Source: JAXMAR01 sp046350295 (lineage in GTDB: Bacteria > Planctomycetota > Planctomycetia > Gemmatales > Gemmataceae). From it: DNA of 64,000 nt. Within the stretch, counting starts at the first letter, position 1. Each line of letters opens with the position of its first letter. Under the pieces are notes generated by a model. It searched no databases. It saw nothing but the letters and a program-made list of their open reading frames with translations, and was not told where the DNA came from. Made by a program: the position numbers and the translations under genes. Shown here piece by piece: positions 27,496-37,226 of this stretch. The DNA is taken from positions 78,078-142,077 of the forward strand of contig JAXMAR010000017.1 of the NCBI GenBank assembly GCA_046350295.1. Direction: 5' to 3'.

Positions 27496-28860
27496 ATGAA
27501 TGACCGCTACCCGCCCGGACCGCGCGACCACTTCTGGGGCATCACATTCTACGGCCCCATGCAAGCCGATCCTCTCACTTTCGCCCGCAGAGTCGCCGCC
27601 GAGCACGGCGACTTCGCCTCCATGCGCTGCGGCTGGGTCCGTCTCTATTTCGTCAACCGCCCCAGTCTCATCCGCGAGATTCTCACCACCAAAGTGAAGG
27701 TCTTCAAGAAGATGGGCCGGCAAATGCGGGCGCTGCGCAAGATCGAAGGCAATGGCCTGGTCGTCTCCGACGGCGCCGCCTGGGCCCGCCATCGCCCCGT
27801 CGTCCAGGGCAGCTTCCACGCCCGCAACATGGAGTATTACGCCCGCGTCTTTCTCGAGTTCGCCCGTCGCCGCGTCTCCCGCTGGGCGACCGGTCAAGCC
27901 CTCGACATGGTCGAGGAGATGAACGAGCTCATGATGGAGACGATCGCCAAGCAGGTCTTCGACGTCGACCTGGCCGAGGACACGGCCCGCCTCCGCGAGG
28001 CCGTCTCCGTCTTCCGCGGCATCATGCAACGCGAGATCACCGCCCCCTTCGTCCTGCCCGACTGGCTCCCCCTGCCCCACAAGATCCGCCAGCGCCGCGC
28101 CATCCGCGCCGTCGACGACCTCATCTGGCGCCTCATCCGCGAACGCCGCGAATCCGGCGTCGTCAAACACGACATGCTCGGCCAGATGTTCGCCGCCGCC
28201 GCCGCCCAAAACGTCCAGCCCCCCATCACCGACGCCGAGATCCGCGACGAGGCCATGACCCTCTTCGTCGCCGGCCACGACACCACCTCCGCCGCCCTCG
28301 CCTGGTTCTGGTATCTCCTCTCGCAGCATCCCGAGATCGAGCGCCGCGCCATGGCCGAGGTCGACGCGCTCGGCAACGTCGACGTCACCTTCGAGCACCT
28401 GCCGCGCCTCAAGTACGTCGAGATGGTCGTCAAGGAGTCGATGCGCCTCTACCCCGCCACCCCCTTCCTCTACGGCCGCGAGACGACGCAGGACGTCGAA
28501 CTCGGCGGCTACACCCTGCCGCGCGGCGCCTGGGTCCTCATCTCCCCCTACATCGTGCAGCACGACCCGCGCTTCCATCCCGAGCCTGAGACGTTCGACC
28601 CCGAGCGCTTCTCGCCGCAGCGGATCGACGACATTCCCGCCTACTCCTACATCCCCTTCGGCGGCGGTCCGCGTGTCTGCATCGGCAACGCCATGGCCAC
28701 CATGGAAGCCACCTTGCTCGCCGCCATCGTCCTCCAGCGCATGCGCGTGAAACTGGACCAGGCCCCCCCCGCCTACGAGCTCGAGATCACCCTCCGCCCC
28801 AAGGGCGGCCTGCGCATGCTCCCCAGCGCGCGCGAGAAGGCGGCGAAGCTCGCCGGCTGA
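27496..28860 (+). CDS. Cytochrome P450 monooxygenase
   Basis: 454 residues from the ATG at 27496, preceded by GGAGATCAGGG. The frame is open to 27337, but homology starts here (MNDRYPPGPRDHFWG). Family marks: the I-helix oxygen-activation motif AGHDTTSAALAWFWYLL (~258), the ExxR pair in KESMRLYPATP (~313), PERF, and the haem-binding loop FGGGPRVCIGNAMA with the ligand Cys at ~395. The arrangement resembles bacterial CYP102/CYP4-like soluble P450s acting on fatty acids or terpenoids. The redox partner and substrate are unknown, and no ferredoxin gene is adjacent. The stop TGA lies in the first bases of the RAYT element (CTGAAAAAAGGGG), so the original 3' end may have been replaced. Confidence 0.95.
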   Translation: MNDRYPPGPRDHFWGITFYGPMQADPLTFARRVAAEHGDFASMRCGWVRLYFVNRPSLIREILTTKVKVFKKMGRQMRALRKIEGNGLVVSDGAAWARHRPVVQGSFHARNMEYYARVFLEFARRRVSRWATGQALDMVEEMNELMMETIAKQVFDVDLAEDTARLREAVSVFRGIMQREITAPFVLPDWLPLPHKIRQRRAIRAVDDLIWRLIRERRESGVVKHDMLGQMFAAAAAQNVQPPITDAEIRDEAMTLFVAGHDTTSAALAWFWYLLSQHPEIERRAMAEVDALGNVDVTFEHLPRLKYVEMVVKESMRLYPATPFLYGRETTQDVELGGYTLPRGAWVLISPYIVQHDPRFHPEPETFDPERFSPQRIDDIPAYSYIPFGGGPRVCIGNAMATMEATLLAAIVLQRMRVKLDQAPPAYELEITLRPKGGLRMLPSAREKAAKLAG

Positions 28861-29602
28861 AAAAAGGGGACATTCTACTTTTCCCTTGCTGTCTCCGCGT
28901 GCCGGCCTTATCCTTCACCCCATGCCACGCACCGCGCGCGCCGCCGCCGGCGACTTCTGTTACCACGTCATAAACCGCGGCAACGCACGCGGCGAGGTCT
29001 TTCACAAGGACGGCGATTATCAGGCGTTCGTCCAGCTCATCGGCGACGCCAACGAGCGTCTCCCGATCCGGCCGCTCGCCTATTGCCTCATGCCGAACCA
29101 TTTCCACCTCGTCCTTTGGCCGCATGAGGATGGGGACCTCGGACGCTGGATGCAATGGCTGCTCACGGCCCACGTGCGGCGTTACCACAAGCACTACGGG
29201 TCGAGCGGTCACGTGTGGCAAGGGCGGTTCAAGGCGTTTCCCATCGAGCAGGACGACCATCTGCTGACGGTGCTGCGTTATGTGGAGCGAAACGCGCTTC
29301 GGGCCAAGCTGGTCAAGCGGGCGGAGAACTGGCGCTGGTGCAGTCTGGCGGGCCGGGCGACGGGTACGGCGCCCGCCTGGCTGGCGCGTGGCCCGTGTGA
29401 TTTGCCGCGGAACTGGCTGGAGCAGGTGAACCAGGCGTTGACGCCTGGGGAACTGGAGCGATTACGGCAAAGCGTGAACCGCGGCACGCCTTATGGCGCG
29501 GCGGCCTGGATGGTGAAGACGGCGGAACACCTCGGGCTGGAGGCGAGCCTGCGGCCGCGTGGCAGGCCGCGGAAGGCGAAAAAGTAGAATGTCCCCTTTT
29601 TC
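28857..29602 (+). mobile_element. Full-length RAYT element with terminal inverted repeats
   Basis: The element is bounded by CTGAAAAAAGGGGACATTC on the left and AAAAGTAGAATGTCCCC followed by T's on the right. The two ends are inverted repeats of each other (AAAAAGGGGACATTCTACTTTT type). It carries one gene, a REP-associated tyrosine transposase, on the plus strand. It occupies exactly the space between two convergent genes and abuts both stop codons. The same ends delimit the two deleted copies at 2953-3493, so this family has moved in this genome. Confidence 0.85.
28922..29587 (+). CDS. REP-associated tyrosine transposase (RAYT, Y1/HUH superfamily)
   Basis: 221 residues. The N-terminal MPRTARAAAGDFCYHVINRG and then NARGEVFHKDGDY-AFVQLI are typical of RAYT/IS200-like TnpA. 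The metal-binding HUH motif is NHFHLVLWP (~58-66). The catalytic-tyrosine region is likely HVRRYHKHYGSSGHVWQGRF or the following LLTVLRYVERNALRA. The basic C-terminus (RPRGRPRKAKK) ends at a TAG that is part of the terminal repeat. The gene appears complete and potentially active, and could act in trans on the deleted elements. Confidence 0.93.
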   Translation: MPRTARAAAGDFCYHVINRGNARGEVFHKDGDYQAFVQLIGDANERLPIRPLAYCLMPNHFHLVLWPHEDGDLGRWMQWLLTAHVRRYHKHYGSSGHVWQGRFKAFPIEQDDHLLTVLRYVERNALRAKLVKRAENWRWCSLAGRATGTAPAWLARGPCDLPRNWLEQVNQALTPGELERLRQSVNRGTPYGAAAWMVKTAEHLGLEASLRPRGRPRKAKK

Positions 29603-29603
29603 G

Positions 29604-31040
29604 CTACGCCTCCTCCTCCGTCCACACCGCTTTCTCGATGGTGATGCCGAGCGCGCGAATCTTCGTGCGCAGGCTGCCGCGCGTGATGCCGAGGATCTTC
29701 GCCGCCTGGAGCTGATTCCCTCCCGTGCGCGTCAATACGCGGGTCAAAAGAATGGTCTCAACCATGTTCTGCACTTCGGCATGAAGGTCCTCCGAGCCCG
29801 CCGCCAGCCGTTGCTGCACGTAACTTTCCAGGTCGAAGCTCTCCCTCTCCTCCGCGGCCGCCTTCGCCATCGGCGTCGCCAGGTCCGGCAAGAACGCCGG
29901 AAGGAGAATTGGCCCGGTCGCCTTCAATAACGCTTGCTTCAGGACGCTCTGCAATTCCCGGAGGTTTCCCGGCCACGAATGGCGCTTGAGCGCCTCCAGC
30001 GTCTCGGGCGCCACGCGCTGCACCTCCTTGTTCAGCTCGCGATTGAAGCGCTTCACGAAATGCTCCACCAGCAGCGGCAGGTCCTCCAGGCGCTCCCGCA
30101 GCGGCGGCAGCTTGATCGTGAACGTGCTCAGCCGGTAGAACAGGTCGCTGCGGAACTCCCCCGCCGCCACGAGCTTGTCCAGGTCGCGATTGGTCGCCGC
30201 GATCAGCCGCACGTCGGTCTGGATCGTTTCGCCGCCACCGACGCGCTCGAAGCGCTGCTCCTGCAACACCCGCAACAGCTTCGTCTGCGTCAAGGGGGAC
30301 ATATCCCCCGTCTCATCGAGGAACAGCGTGCCCCCGTGGCATTGCTCGAACTTGCCGATGCGCTTGCGCTCGGCGCCGGTGAAGGCCCCCTTCTCGTGGC
30401 CGAACAGCTCGCTCTCCAGCAGCGTCTCCGGAATCGCCGCGCAATTGATGGCGAGGAATGGGGCTCGTGCCCGGTTGCTGTGCTGATAGATCGCCCGCGC
30501 CACCAGCTCCTTGCCCGTGCCGCTCTCCCCCAGGATGAGCACCGTCACGTTTTGCGGCGCCACCCGCCCGATCGCCTTGTACACCTCCTGCATCGCGGCG
30601 CAGCGGCCGAGCAGGACGTCGCCGCGCGCGGGCGCCGTCGTCTCCGGCTCTTCGGGCAGGGTCTCTTCCCGCATGAGCCGGCTGATCTCGAGCGCCTTGC
30701 CGACGATGCCGCGCAGCGGCCCGATCTCCAGCGGCTTGAGCAGGAAATCGAACGCGCCGAGCTTCATCGCCTCGATGGCCTGGTCGGTCGTGCCGTGGCC
30801 GGTGATGAAGATGACCGGCACGCGCGCGTCCTTTTCCCGGATCTGCTTGTAGAAGTCGAGCCCCGATTCGTCCGGCAGGTTGATGTCGAGGAGGACGACG
30901 TCCGGACTGTGCCGGCTAACCATTTCGAGGCCTTCGCGAGCCGTCGACGCGGCGCACACCTCGAAGTCCGGCTGCCGAAAGACGCGCCGGAACGCGTGCT
31001 GAATGGAGGCCTCGTCATCGATGAGCAGCAGCGTCGGCAT
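29604..31040 (-). CDS. Sigma-54-dependent response regulator (NtrC family)
   Basis: 478 residues. The receiver domain (1-120) has the acidic pair DD at 8-9 and the phosphoacceptor Asp52 in VVLLDINLPDE. The central AAA+ domain has Walker A GESGTGKELVARAIY, the sigma-54 contact loop GAFTGAERKRIG, and an arginine-containing block LRELQSVLKQAL. The C-terminal Fis-type helix-turn-helix is NQLQAAKILGITRGSLRTKI. When phosphorylated it would activate sigma-54 promoters; the targets are unknown. The kinase gene lies upstream with a 28-base gap, so they form a two-component operon. Its stop codon directly abuts the RAYT element. Confidence 0.96.
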   Translation of the reverse strand: MPTLLLIDDEASIQHAFRRVFRQPDFEVCAASTAREGLEMVSRHSPDVVLLDINLPDESGLDFYKQIREKDARVPVIFITGHGTTDQAIEAMKLGAFDFLLKPLEIGPLRGIVGKALEISRLMREETLPEEPETTAPARGDVLLGRCAAMQEVYKAIGRVAPQNVTVLILGESGTGKELVARAIYQHSNRARAPFLAINCAAIPETLLESELFGHEKGAFTGAERKRIGKFEQCHGGTLFLDETGDMSPLTQTKLLRVLQEQRFERVGGGETIQTDVRLIAATNRDLDKLVAAGEFRSDLFYRLSTFTIKLPPLRERLEDLPLLVEHFVKRFNRELNKEVQRVAPETLEALKRHSWPGNLRELQSVLKQALLKATGPILLPAFLPDLATPMAKAAAEERESFDLESYVQQRLAAGSEDLHAEVQNMVETILLTRVLTRTGGNQLQAAKILGITRGSLRTKIRALGITIEKAVWTEEEA

Positions 31041-31068
31041 GAGGATTCCAATGCGAAGGTCGCGGGCT

Positions 31069-32496
31069 CTACGCGGCAGCCGGCATCTTGAGGACGAAGC
31101 GAGCGCCGCCGCCCGGCAGGTTGACGCCGGTCAGCGTGCCGCCGTGAGCTTCGGCGATGCGCCGCGACAGGACCAGGCCCAGGCCCAGCCCGGTCTCCTT
31201 ACCGCTCACGAACGGCTCGAAGAGCCGCGGCATCAGGGTCGGATCGATGCCCGGCCCCGTGTCTTGTACTTCCAGCTCGACCTGGCCGCTCGCGTCCTGG
31301 CTGAGCGACAGGAGGATCCGGCCGCCGCGCGGCATGACGTCGAAACCGTTCAGGATCAGGTTGACGACGAGCTGCCGCAGTTGGGCGGCGTCGGCGTGCA
31401 GGGTGATGGATCGTTCCGGGCGGCGAAAGTCGACGTTGACCTTCTGCAGGCGAGCCCGCCCGGCCGTCAGCGCCAGCGCCTCCTCCACGATGTCCTCGAT
31501 CTTCGTGGCATGCCGCTCCATGCGCGGCGGCCGGGCGAAATCGAGGAACGTCTGCAGGCTCTGCTCGAGGCGGCGGATCTCCTTCTCGATGACTTGCAGG
31601 TCTTCCGCCGGCAGCCCGCGGATCTCCATGTCCTCACGGCTCGTCTGCACCAGCATCTTCACCGCCGTGAGCGGATTGCGCAGCTCATGCGCCACTCCGG
31701 CCGCCAGCTGCCCGACCGCCGCCATCTGTTCGGCGCGGAGCACCTCGCGCTCGCGCTGCTGCAAGCGCTGCACGGTCTCCTCCACCCCGCGCGTGAGCTG
31801 GCGCATCTGTTCGTGCAGGTAATCCATGCCGTCGCTCGACCTCAGGGTGACGGTCGGCAGGTCGTGCCGCAGCTTGTCGGTGGCGTCGGCCAGGCTGACG
31901 CTGAGCTTGTAAAAGGATTGCCGCAAGGCGCGGGCGACGCCGTAGCCCAGGATCAAACCAGCGAGGGAGCCGACGACGCCGACGCCGGCCAGGGTCCAGG
32001 CGATCCATTTGACGGTGCGGCGCAGCGCCGCCTCGGAAGCCTCGATCTGGAGCGCGTGATGCGCGCGGACGCGAGCGGCGACGGGCAGCGTCTCCTTGCG
32101 CAGATGATCCAGCGCCGGGTTGTCCTTGGCGCCGCTGCCATGCGCCAGCCAGAGATGTTGATAAGACTCGAAGCTCTCCTCGAGCTGCCGTTGCAACTCT
32201 TCCTCTTCATCGCTGTTGATGACCTCGCGCAGCTCCTCCAGACGCTGCTCGATCAGCTTGTGCAGACTGCTCAGATCTTCGTTGCTGCCCTCGCTGACGT
32301 ACTTGACCAGCGTCCGCAGGTTGTTGTCGATCTCCCCCGAGAGCCGGCGGCTTTCGATGTCTTCCGTCAGATGCTCCGCCGTGCGGGCGTGCCAGCGGTA
32401 GAGCACCACCGCCGCGAACGTGCAGGCCCCGAACAGCAGCAGGCTCACCAGGATGGTCGGACCGGCTACCTGAACAACGGACAGCTTCTTGGACAT
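31069..32496 (-). CDS. Membrane sensor histidine kinase (NtrB/AtoS-like)
   Basis: 475 residues from the ATG at 32496 (MSKKLSVVQVAGPTILVSLL), which has a GGGAGGGAG site just upstream. The frame is open to 32781 but without coding character. Two membrane segments (~10-32 and ~165-190) flank a ~130-residue, largely helical extracytoplasmic sensor rich in Glu and Leu. The cytoplasmic part has a coiled coil, the H-box VAHELRNPLTAVKML (His ~269), the N-box LRQLVVNLILNGFDVM, and the ATP lid blocks DTGPGIDP and GLGLGLVLSRRIAEAHGG. It is the cognate kinase of the downstream NtrC-type regulator. The signal is unknown. Confidence 0.94.
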   Translation of the reverse strand: MSKKLSVVQVAGPTILVSLLLFGACTFAAVVLYRWHARTAEHLTEDIESRRLSGEIDNNLRTLVKYVSEGSNEDLSSLHKLIEQRLEELREVINSDEEEELQRQLEESFESYQHLWLAHGSGAKDNPALDHLRKETLPVAARVRAHHALQIEASEAALRRTVKWIAWTLAGVGVVGSLAGLILGYGVARALRQSFYKLSVSLADATDKLRHDLPTVTLRSSDGMDYLHEQMRQLTRGVEETVQRLQQREREVLRAEQMAAVGQLAAGVAHELRNPLTAVKMLVQTSREDMEIRGLPAEDLQVIEKEIRRLEQSLQTFLDFARPPRMERHATKIEDIVEEALALTAGRARLQKVNVDFRRPERSITLHADAAQLRQLVVNLILNGFDVMPRGGRILLSLSQDASGQVELEVQDTGPGIDPTLMPRLFEPFVSGKETGLGLGLVLSRRIAEAHGGTLTGVNLPGGGARFVLKMPAAA

Positions 32497-32830
32497 GCCT
32501 GGCTCCCTCCCCGACCATCCTACACGATTCGTGCCGCGGCGCTCCAGTTCGCGTGACGCTTGCGAAAAATCGCGGATCCCTCTCAGACGTTGCTCACGTC
32601 TGTGGTCGCGCCCAAACCACCGTGGTCGCGCGTCGATCTCCCAACACCGGCTGCTCCGCCTGAGTTGAGCGCCGTCTTTTTTTCCTATCCCGATGCGGCC
32701 TTGTCTCTTCCGCTGTCGCCACGCCGACCGGCGCCCGACTTGCGATGAAGGCTCGCAAACCTCCGCAGAAAGGAACCGCAATGTCCCGCATCGGCATCTT
32801 TGGCGTCAGCAGTCAGTCAGGCGCGGCTTA

Positions 32831-34143
32831 GGAATCGCGCCAAAATAACTTGCTGAAGTGCCGTTGCGTGAGTTCAGCTGATTGTGCGATTGTCCTGGGA
32901 TGCAGGATACAACGATTGTTAAAGCCATTGAAGGCAAGTATATCGAACTTTGGATGACCTCGACGAGCGTGGCAGGCGGCGTTGGGCAAAGCTGTCGAAG
33001 CGCGTGCCCTGGGGTATGGCGGAATTGCGGTCGTGGCGCGGGCGACAGGGTTGTCGGATCGGACCATTCGGACGGGATTGAAGGAGTTGGACGAGGCCGA
33101 CCCGGTGGCGGGGCATCGACAGCGTCGGCCAGGGGGTGGTCGTAGATCGCATGCGATCACGCAGCCGGGATTGCAGCGGGCTGGACCGCTTGATCGAGCC
33201 GACGGCGCGGGTCGCCGATGCAACCCACTGCGGCTGGACGATCAAGAGCACCTACCGACTGGCGAAGGCGTTGCGGAAGCAAGGGTATCAGGTGGAGCGC
33301 GACGTCGGTGCGTCGACTGCTCGCGGCCATGGGCTATAGCCTGCAGGCCAACCGCAAGACGCGGGAAGGCGCAGCATCCCGATCCGCGACGGCCAGTTTC
33401 GCCACATCGCCGAACGGGTGGCGGCGCGCCCGGAAAAAGCGGCGCGGCGAACCAGCCCTGTCGGTGGACACAAAGAAGAAGGAAGTGCTGGGAAATCTCA
33501 AGAATGCGGGGCAAACCTATCGTCCCAAGGGCCAGCCGGAGAAAGTCAAGACCCACGATTTTCCGGATCCCAAGTTGGGCAAGGCGATCCCCTACGGCGT
33601 CTACGACATCCATGGCAACGAAGCAGGCGTGTCGGTTGGCATCAGCCACGATACGGCCGAATTCGCGGTGGCGGCGATTCGTCGTTGGTGGAAGAAGCTG
33701 GGTCGCGGCTACGGAGGCGCCAGAGCATATTGGTAACGGCCGACAGCGGCGGCAGCAACAGTTCGCGTTGCCGGTTGTGGAAGGTCGAATTGCAGAAGTG
33801 GGCCGACGAGACGGGCTGATTGTCGAGGTCTGTCACTATCCGCCGGGCACGAGCAAATGGAACAAGATCGAGCATCGCGTGTTCTGCCATACGCGCAATT
33901 GGCAGGGAGTTCCGTTAGAGACGTTGGAAGTCGTCGTCGAATCGATTGGCGCCACGACCACCGAAACCGGCCTGGAAGTTCATGCCTGGCTCGACGAGAG
34001 CACCTACGACAAAGGCCGAAAAGTGAGCGATGAGGAACTGGCTGACTGTAATATCACGCGTAACGAATATCACGGCGAATGGAACTACGAAATCCATCCA
34101 CGCGTCAAGCGCGGAGATCGGTAAGTTATTTTGGCGCGACTCC
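32831..34143 (+). mobile_element. ISAzo13-like insertion sequence
   Basis: 1313 bp. The ends are inverted repeats: left GGAATCGCGCCAAAATAACT, right (reverse complement) GGAGTCGCGCCAAAATAACT, with one mismatch in 20. A direct TTA flanks both sides (32828-32830 and 34144-34146), a 3-bp target duplication. It contains one transposase gene in the same direction as the interrupted opine dehydrogenase. Confidence 0.88.
32900..34124 (+). pseudogene. ISAzo13-like transposase, multiple frameshifts
   Basis: It starts at the ATG at 32900 (MQDTTIVKAIEGKYIELWMT). The sequence is then legible only by changing frame: ALGYGGIAVVARATGLSDRT, TIKSTYRLAKALRKQGYQVE, LSVDTKKKEVLGNLKNAG, FPDPKLGKAIPYGVYDIHGN, and finally GLIVEVCHYPPGTSKWNKIE, IGATTTETGLEVHAWLD and HGEWNYEIHPR. 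The last blocks are the hallmark C-terminus of ISAzo13 transposases. At least five single-base shifts are needed, so it is inactive as sequenced, or the sequence is faulty here. Confidence 0.85.
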
Positions 34144-35345
34144 TTACCTCGCCGACCTCGTCAGCGAAGGCGCCCTGGTATACGGCTATGCCCGGCCTTC
34201 CGAGCACGGCCGCTCGTTCGTCCGCGCCATCCGCGCCCAGGGAGGGATCCAGGTCGATCGCCCGGAGGAGTCGAACGAGCCGACTCGCTTCGTGCCGCTG
34301 CTCGGCTCGGACGTCGGCCACGACCTGGAGCGCCTGGTCCGCACGTCGGACCTCATCCTCCTGGCGCACCCTTCCATCTATCACGAAGAGGCGGCGCAGG
34401 CGATCGCCCAGGCCCTGCCGCGGTGTGACGTGCCGCTGGTCTTGTCGCCGTCGCGTACGCTGGGCGCCCCGTATTTGTGGCGGATTCTGGGGGAAGGCTA
34501 TCCGATCGTCTCGTTCCAGACCTGCCCGTACGCGTGCAAGGTATTCGCAGCGGGCAGCGTGTACCTGAAGCGCCGCAAGCGCGCCTGGATCGCCAGCGCC
34601 GAGGGCCGGCTTGACCCGCGCTGCGTGACCCGGCTTCAGAACCTCCTTTCCCCGAGATCGTCTTCAGCCGGACGCCGGCCGCGACCTCGCTCGGCAACAT
34701 CGGCGCGTGGTCTTCCATCCCGCGGCCTATGTCCTCAACCAGCCTGCCATCCAGGAGGCGCATGCCAGGACGCCGCTATTCCTTTTACCTCGAAGGCATC
34801 GCCCGCAACGCCGTCGTCGGACCGATCGTCGAGGAAATCGATCAGATTCGCCTGCGCGTCGCGGCGGCGCTCGGCTGTTCCGTCTTCGGCCTACGCCAGG
34901 CGCCGCGCGAGGACGAATGGCGCGACGTGATGCGGCGCATCGACCGGCTCGATGCTGAGGCCCCCGACGATCCCGCTGAGCGCGGCCGGCGCCGCGCGGA
35001 GTTGTTGCGACCCATCCACAACGCGGTCGTCTCGGGCCAGCACTGGCTCGCCTACACCTACGGTGTCCAGCGCATCCCCGGGGAGAGCCTGCCCGCCGCG
35101 ATCGGCCGCACTCCCAACTTCATGAAGGACTCGTTCCCCCAAGCACGCTACGCGGACGAGGACATCGCCACCGGCCTCGTCCCCCTGGAAGCGCTGGCCC
35201 GGCGCCTCGGCATCGAATGCGCGCCAATTACACACGTCATCGACCTCTACGCGAAGCAGAGCGGCCGCGATGCCCGCGCCGACGGCCGCAACCTGCGCGC
35301 CTTCGACCTAGCCTACCTGCAACGTTACCTCCTGGGAGAAGTGGA

Positions 35346-37186
35346 ATGTCTCGCGCTTGCGTCTTAGCCACGCTGGGGGACGACCCGCACACGCAGGGCC
35401 TCTTCCGCGTCGCCCGCATCGCCCCGGAAAGCGAGGCCTGGAGGCGCATGTGCTGCCGCCGGGCACGCTCGAGGCCGTGCTGTCCACGGTGCAGCGCGTC
35501 GACCCCGGCTGGCTCGGCTTCAGCTATCGCTTGAGTCCCGACGTCGCCGTGAAGCAATTCCGGACGTGCCTGGGACGCCTGGCGACCGAGGGGCTGTTGA
35601 GCGGCGCGCGCCGCGTCGCCGTCGCCGGCCTGCCGGACGCCATGCGCGCCATCGACAGCGTCCAGCATGAGCTGCCCTGCCCGGTCTGGACGATGCCCCA
35701 GGACCTCGATCCGCTTCGCGGCTGCGGCCGCGTCCTGCAATTCCTGGACGTTCCCGAGACGCGCCGGCCGCGCATCCTCGAGGAGCTGCGCCCGGAGCTG
35801 TTCCCCGCCCGCTTCCGAGAACTCGACGAGCTGGCGCGCGAGGTCGCGGGTAACGACGACTTTCGGAACGAGCCGCCGCTCCCCGTGCCGTCGGCCCGCG
35901 CCCGCGCCTCTTACGTCGAGCGCATCCGCGAAATGGATATGCCGCTCTTGCGGACGCACTTCGGCATCCCCGCTCCAGCCATCGCGCCGACCGTCGACGG
36001 GATCAAGGCGCTCGCCGACGCCGCGGTCGTCGACGAAATCTCCCTCGGCTCCTCCGACCTGTCGCAGCGCCATTTCGGCGACCCGGCCGCTTTCGCCGGC
36101 CGCAAGAACGACGGCGGCGTCCCCTACAGCGCCTTCGCCCATCTCGTGGAGCTGTTCGAGGCGTCGCGCCGCGGCAACTTCCCTGGCATGAAGCCATACG
36201 CCCACGTCGTCGATCTCGTCCCCTTCGTCGACACCTGCCTCCGCGCCGGCATGCTGACCGGTTCCCATCAGGCCGTGCCCCTCTTCTGGTTCAACGAGCT
36301 GGACGGACGCGGGCCGATGTCGGTGGGCGCGTCGATCCGCGAGCACCTGGCGGCGGTGCGGGCGCTGGCGCGGCGCGGCATCCCGGTCGAGATGAACGAC
36401 CCGAACCACTTCTCGTCGCGCTGGGCCCACGACACGATCATCGCGGTCGACTACGCCTTGATCACCGCGGTGATGCTGGCGCAGGGCGTTAAGGACCTTG
36501 TCCTACAGCTTCAGTTCAACAAGCCGCGCGAGACGAGCGATCACGGCGACCTGGCCAAGATGCTCGCCGGCCTCGACCTGGCCGGGGAACTGGTGGAGGG
36601 CCGTGGCGCCAGTCTGTGGCGCGAGACGCGGACCGGAATCGACAGCTTCGATCCCGACCCGGACGCCGCCCGCCATCAACTGGCCCGCTCGACGTTCCTT
36701 CAACTCCTCGTCAACCCGCACGCGATCCACCTGGTGAGCTACTGCGAAGCGCTGCACGTCGCGGGCGTCGAGGACGTGATCGACAGCTCACGCCTCGTGC
36801 GCCGCTGCGTTCGCGTCTTCCGCCGCCACGCCGGAGATCTGCTCAAGCTCAGGCGCCATCCGCTCGTCGTCGAACGGCGGCGGCAGCTTGTCTCGCAAGC
36901 GAAGGTGACGCTCCGGCACATCGCCGCGCTCGATGGCAACCTCACCCCGACCCCTGAAGCGCCCCTCGCCACGCTTGCCCCCAGGCTCGCCAATCCCGAC
37001 GTGCTTCTGAAAGCGCTGGAAACCGGCGTCATGGCGGCGCCCGGCATCTTCCACCCGGGCTACGCAGCCGCCCGCGACATCGTCACCGCGCCCGTCGCCG
37101 GCTTGATCGAATGCCTCGACCCCGAAACCGGCGCGGTGCGCCGCGAGGCGGATCGGCTGGCACGGCTGACACAAAGCCGGCCGTAG
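35346..37186 (+). CDS. Cobalamin-binding mutase-like protein (methylaspartate mutase epsilon-like), one frameshift
   Basis: The ATG at 35346, behind GGGAGAAG, overlaps the end of the opine dehydrogenase gene. The N-terminal domain has DPHTQG, matching the B12-binding motif DxHxxG, and later GFSYRLSPD. The ~420-residue second part resembles the TIM-barrel subunit of B12-dependent mutases: HFGIPAPAIAPTVDGIKALA, VDEISLGSSDLSQ, GSHQAVPLFWFNELDGRGPM, GIPVEMNDPNHFSSRWAHDT. One base is missing near 35441 (the frame of EAW resumes as EAHVLPPGTLEAV), after which the frame is open to 37186 (~612 residues in all). The likely role is a radical rearrangement of a small acid or amino acid with adenosylcobalamin. 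The substrate is unknown, and the family assignment is from memory of motifs. Confidence 0.65.
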
Positions 37187-37226
37187 CCGCGGACTTTAGT
37201 CCGCGCAAGCGACGACAGGAGCCCGC

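Larger units (their letters stand above)
32782..35367 (+). pseudogene. Opine (octopine/nopaline-type) dehydrogenase, interrupted by IS and frameshifted
   Basis: The 5' piece (MSRIGIFGVSSQS, start of a nucleotide-binding fold) runs from the ATG at 32782 to 32830. The rest resumes at 34144 (YLADLVSEGALVYGYARPSE) after an ISAzo13-like insertion. Removing the IS and one TTA target copy brings the halves together, one base out of frame as sequenced. The downstream part shows the opine-dehydrogenase C-terminal domain (EDIATGLVPLEALARRLGIE, then ITHVIDLYAKQSGRD). Further single-base shifts near 34645, 34710 and 34765 break the frame; between them VFHPAAYVLNQPAIQEA and SFYLEGIARNAVVGPIVEEI are legible. 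These enzymes reductively join an amino acid to a keto acid. The gene overlaps the start of the cobalamin protein gene, indicating an operon. Confidence 0.75.
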
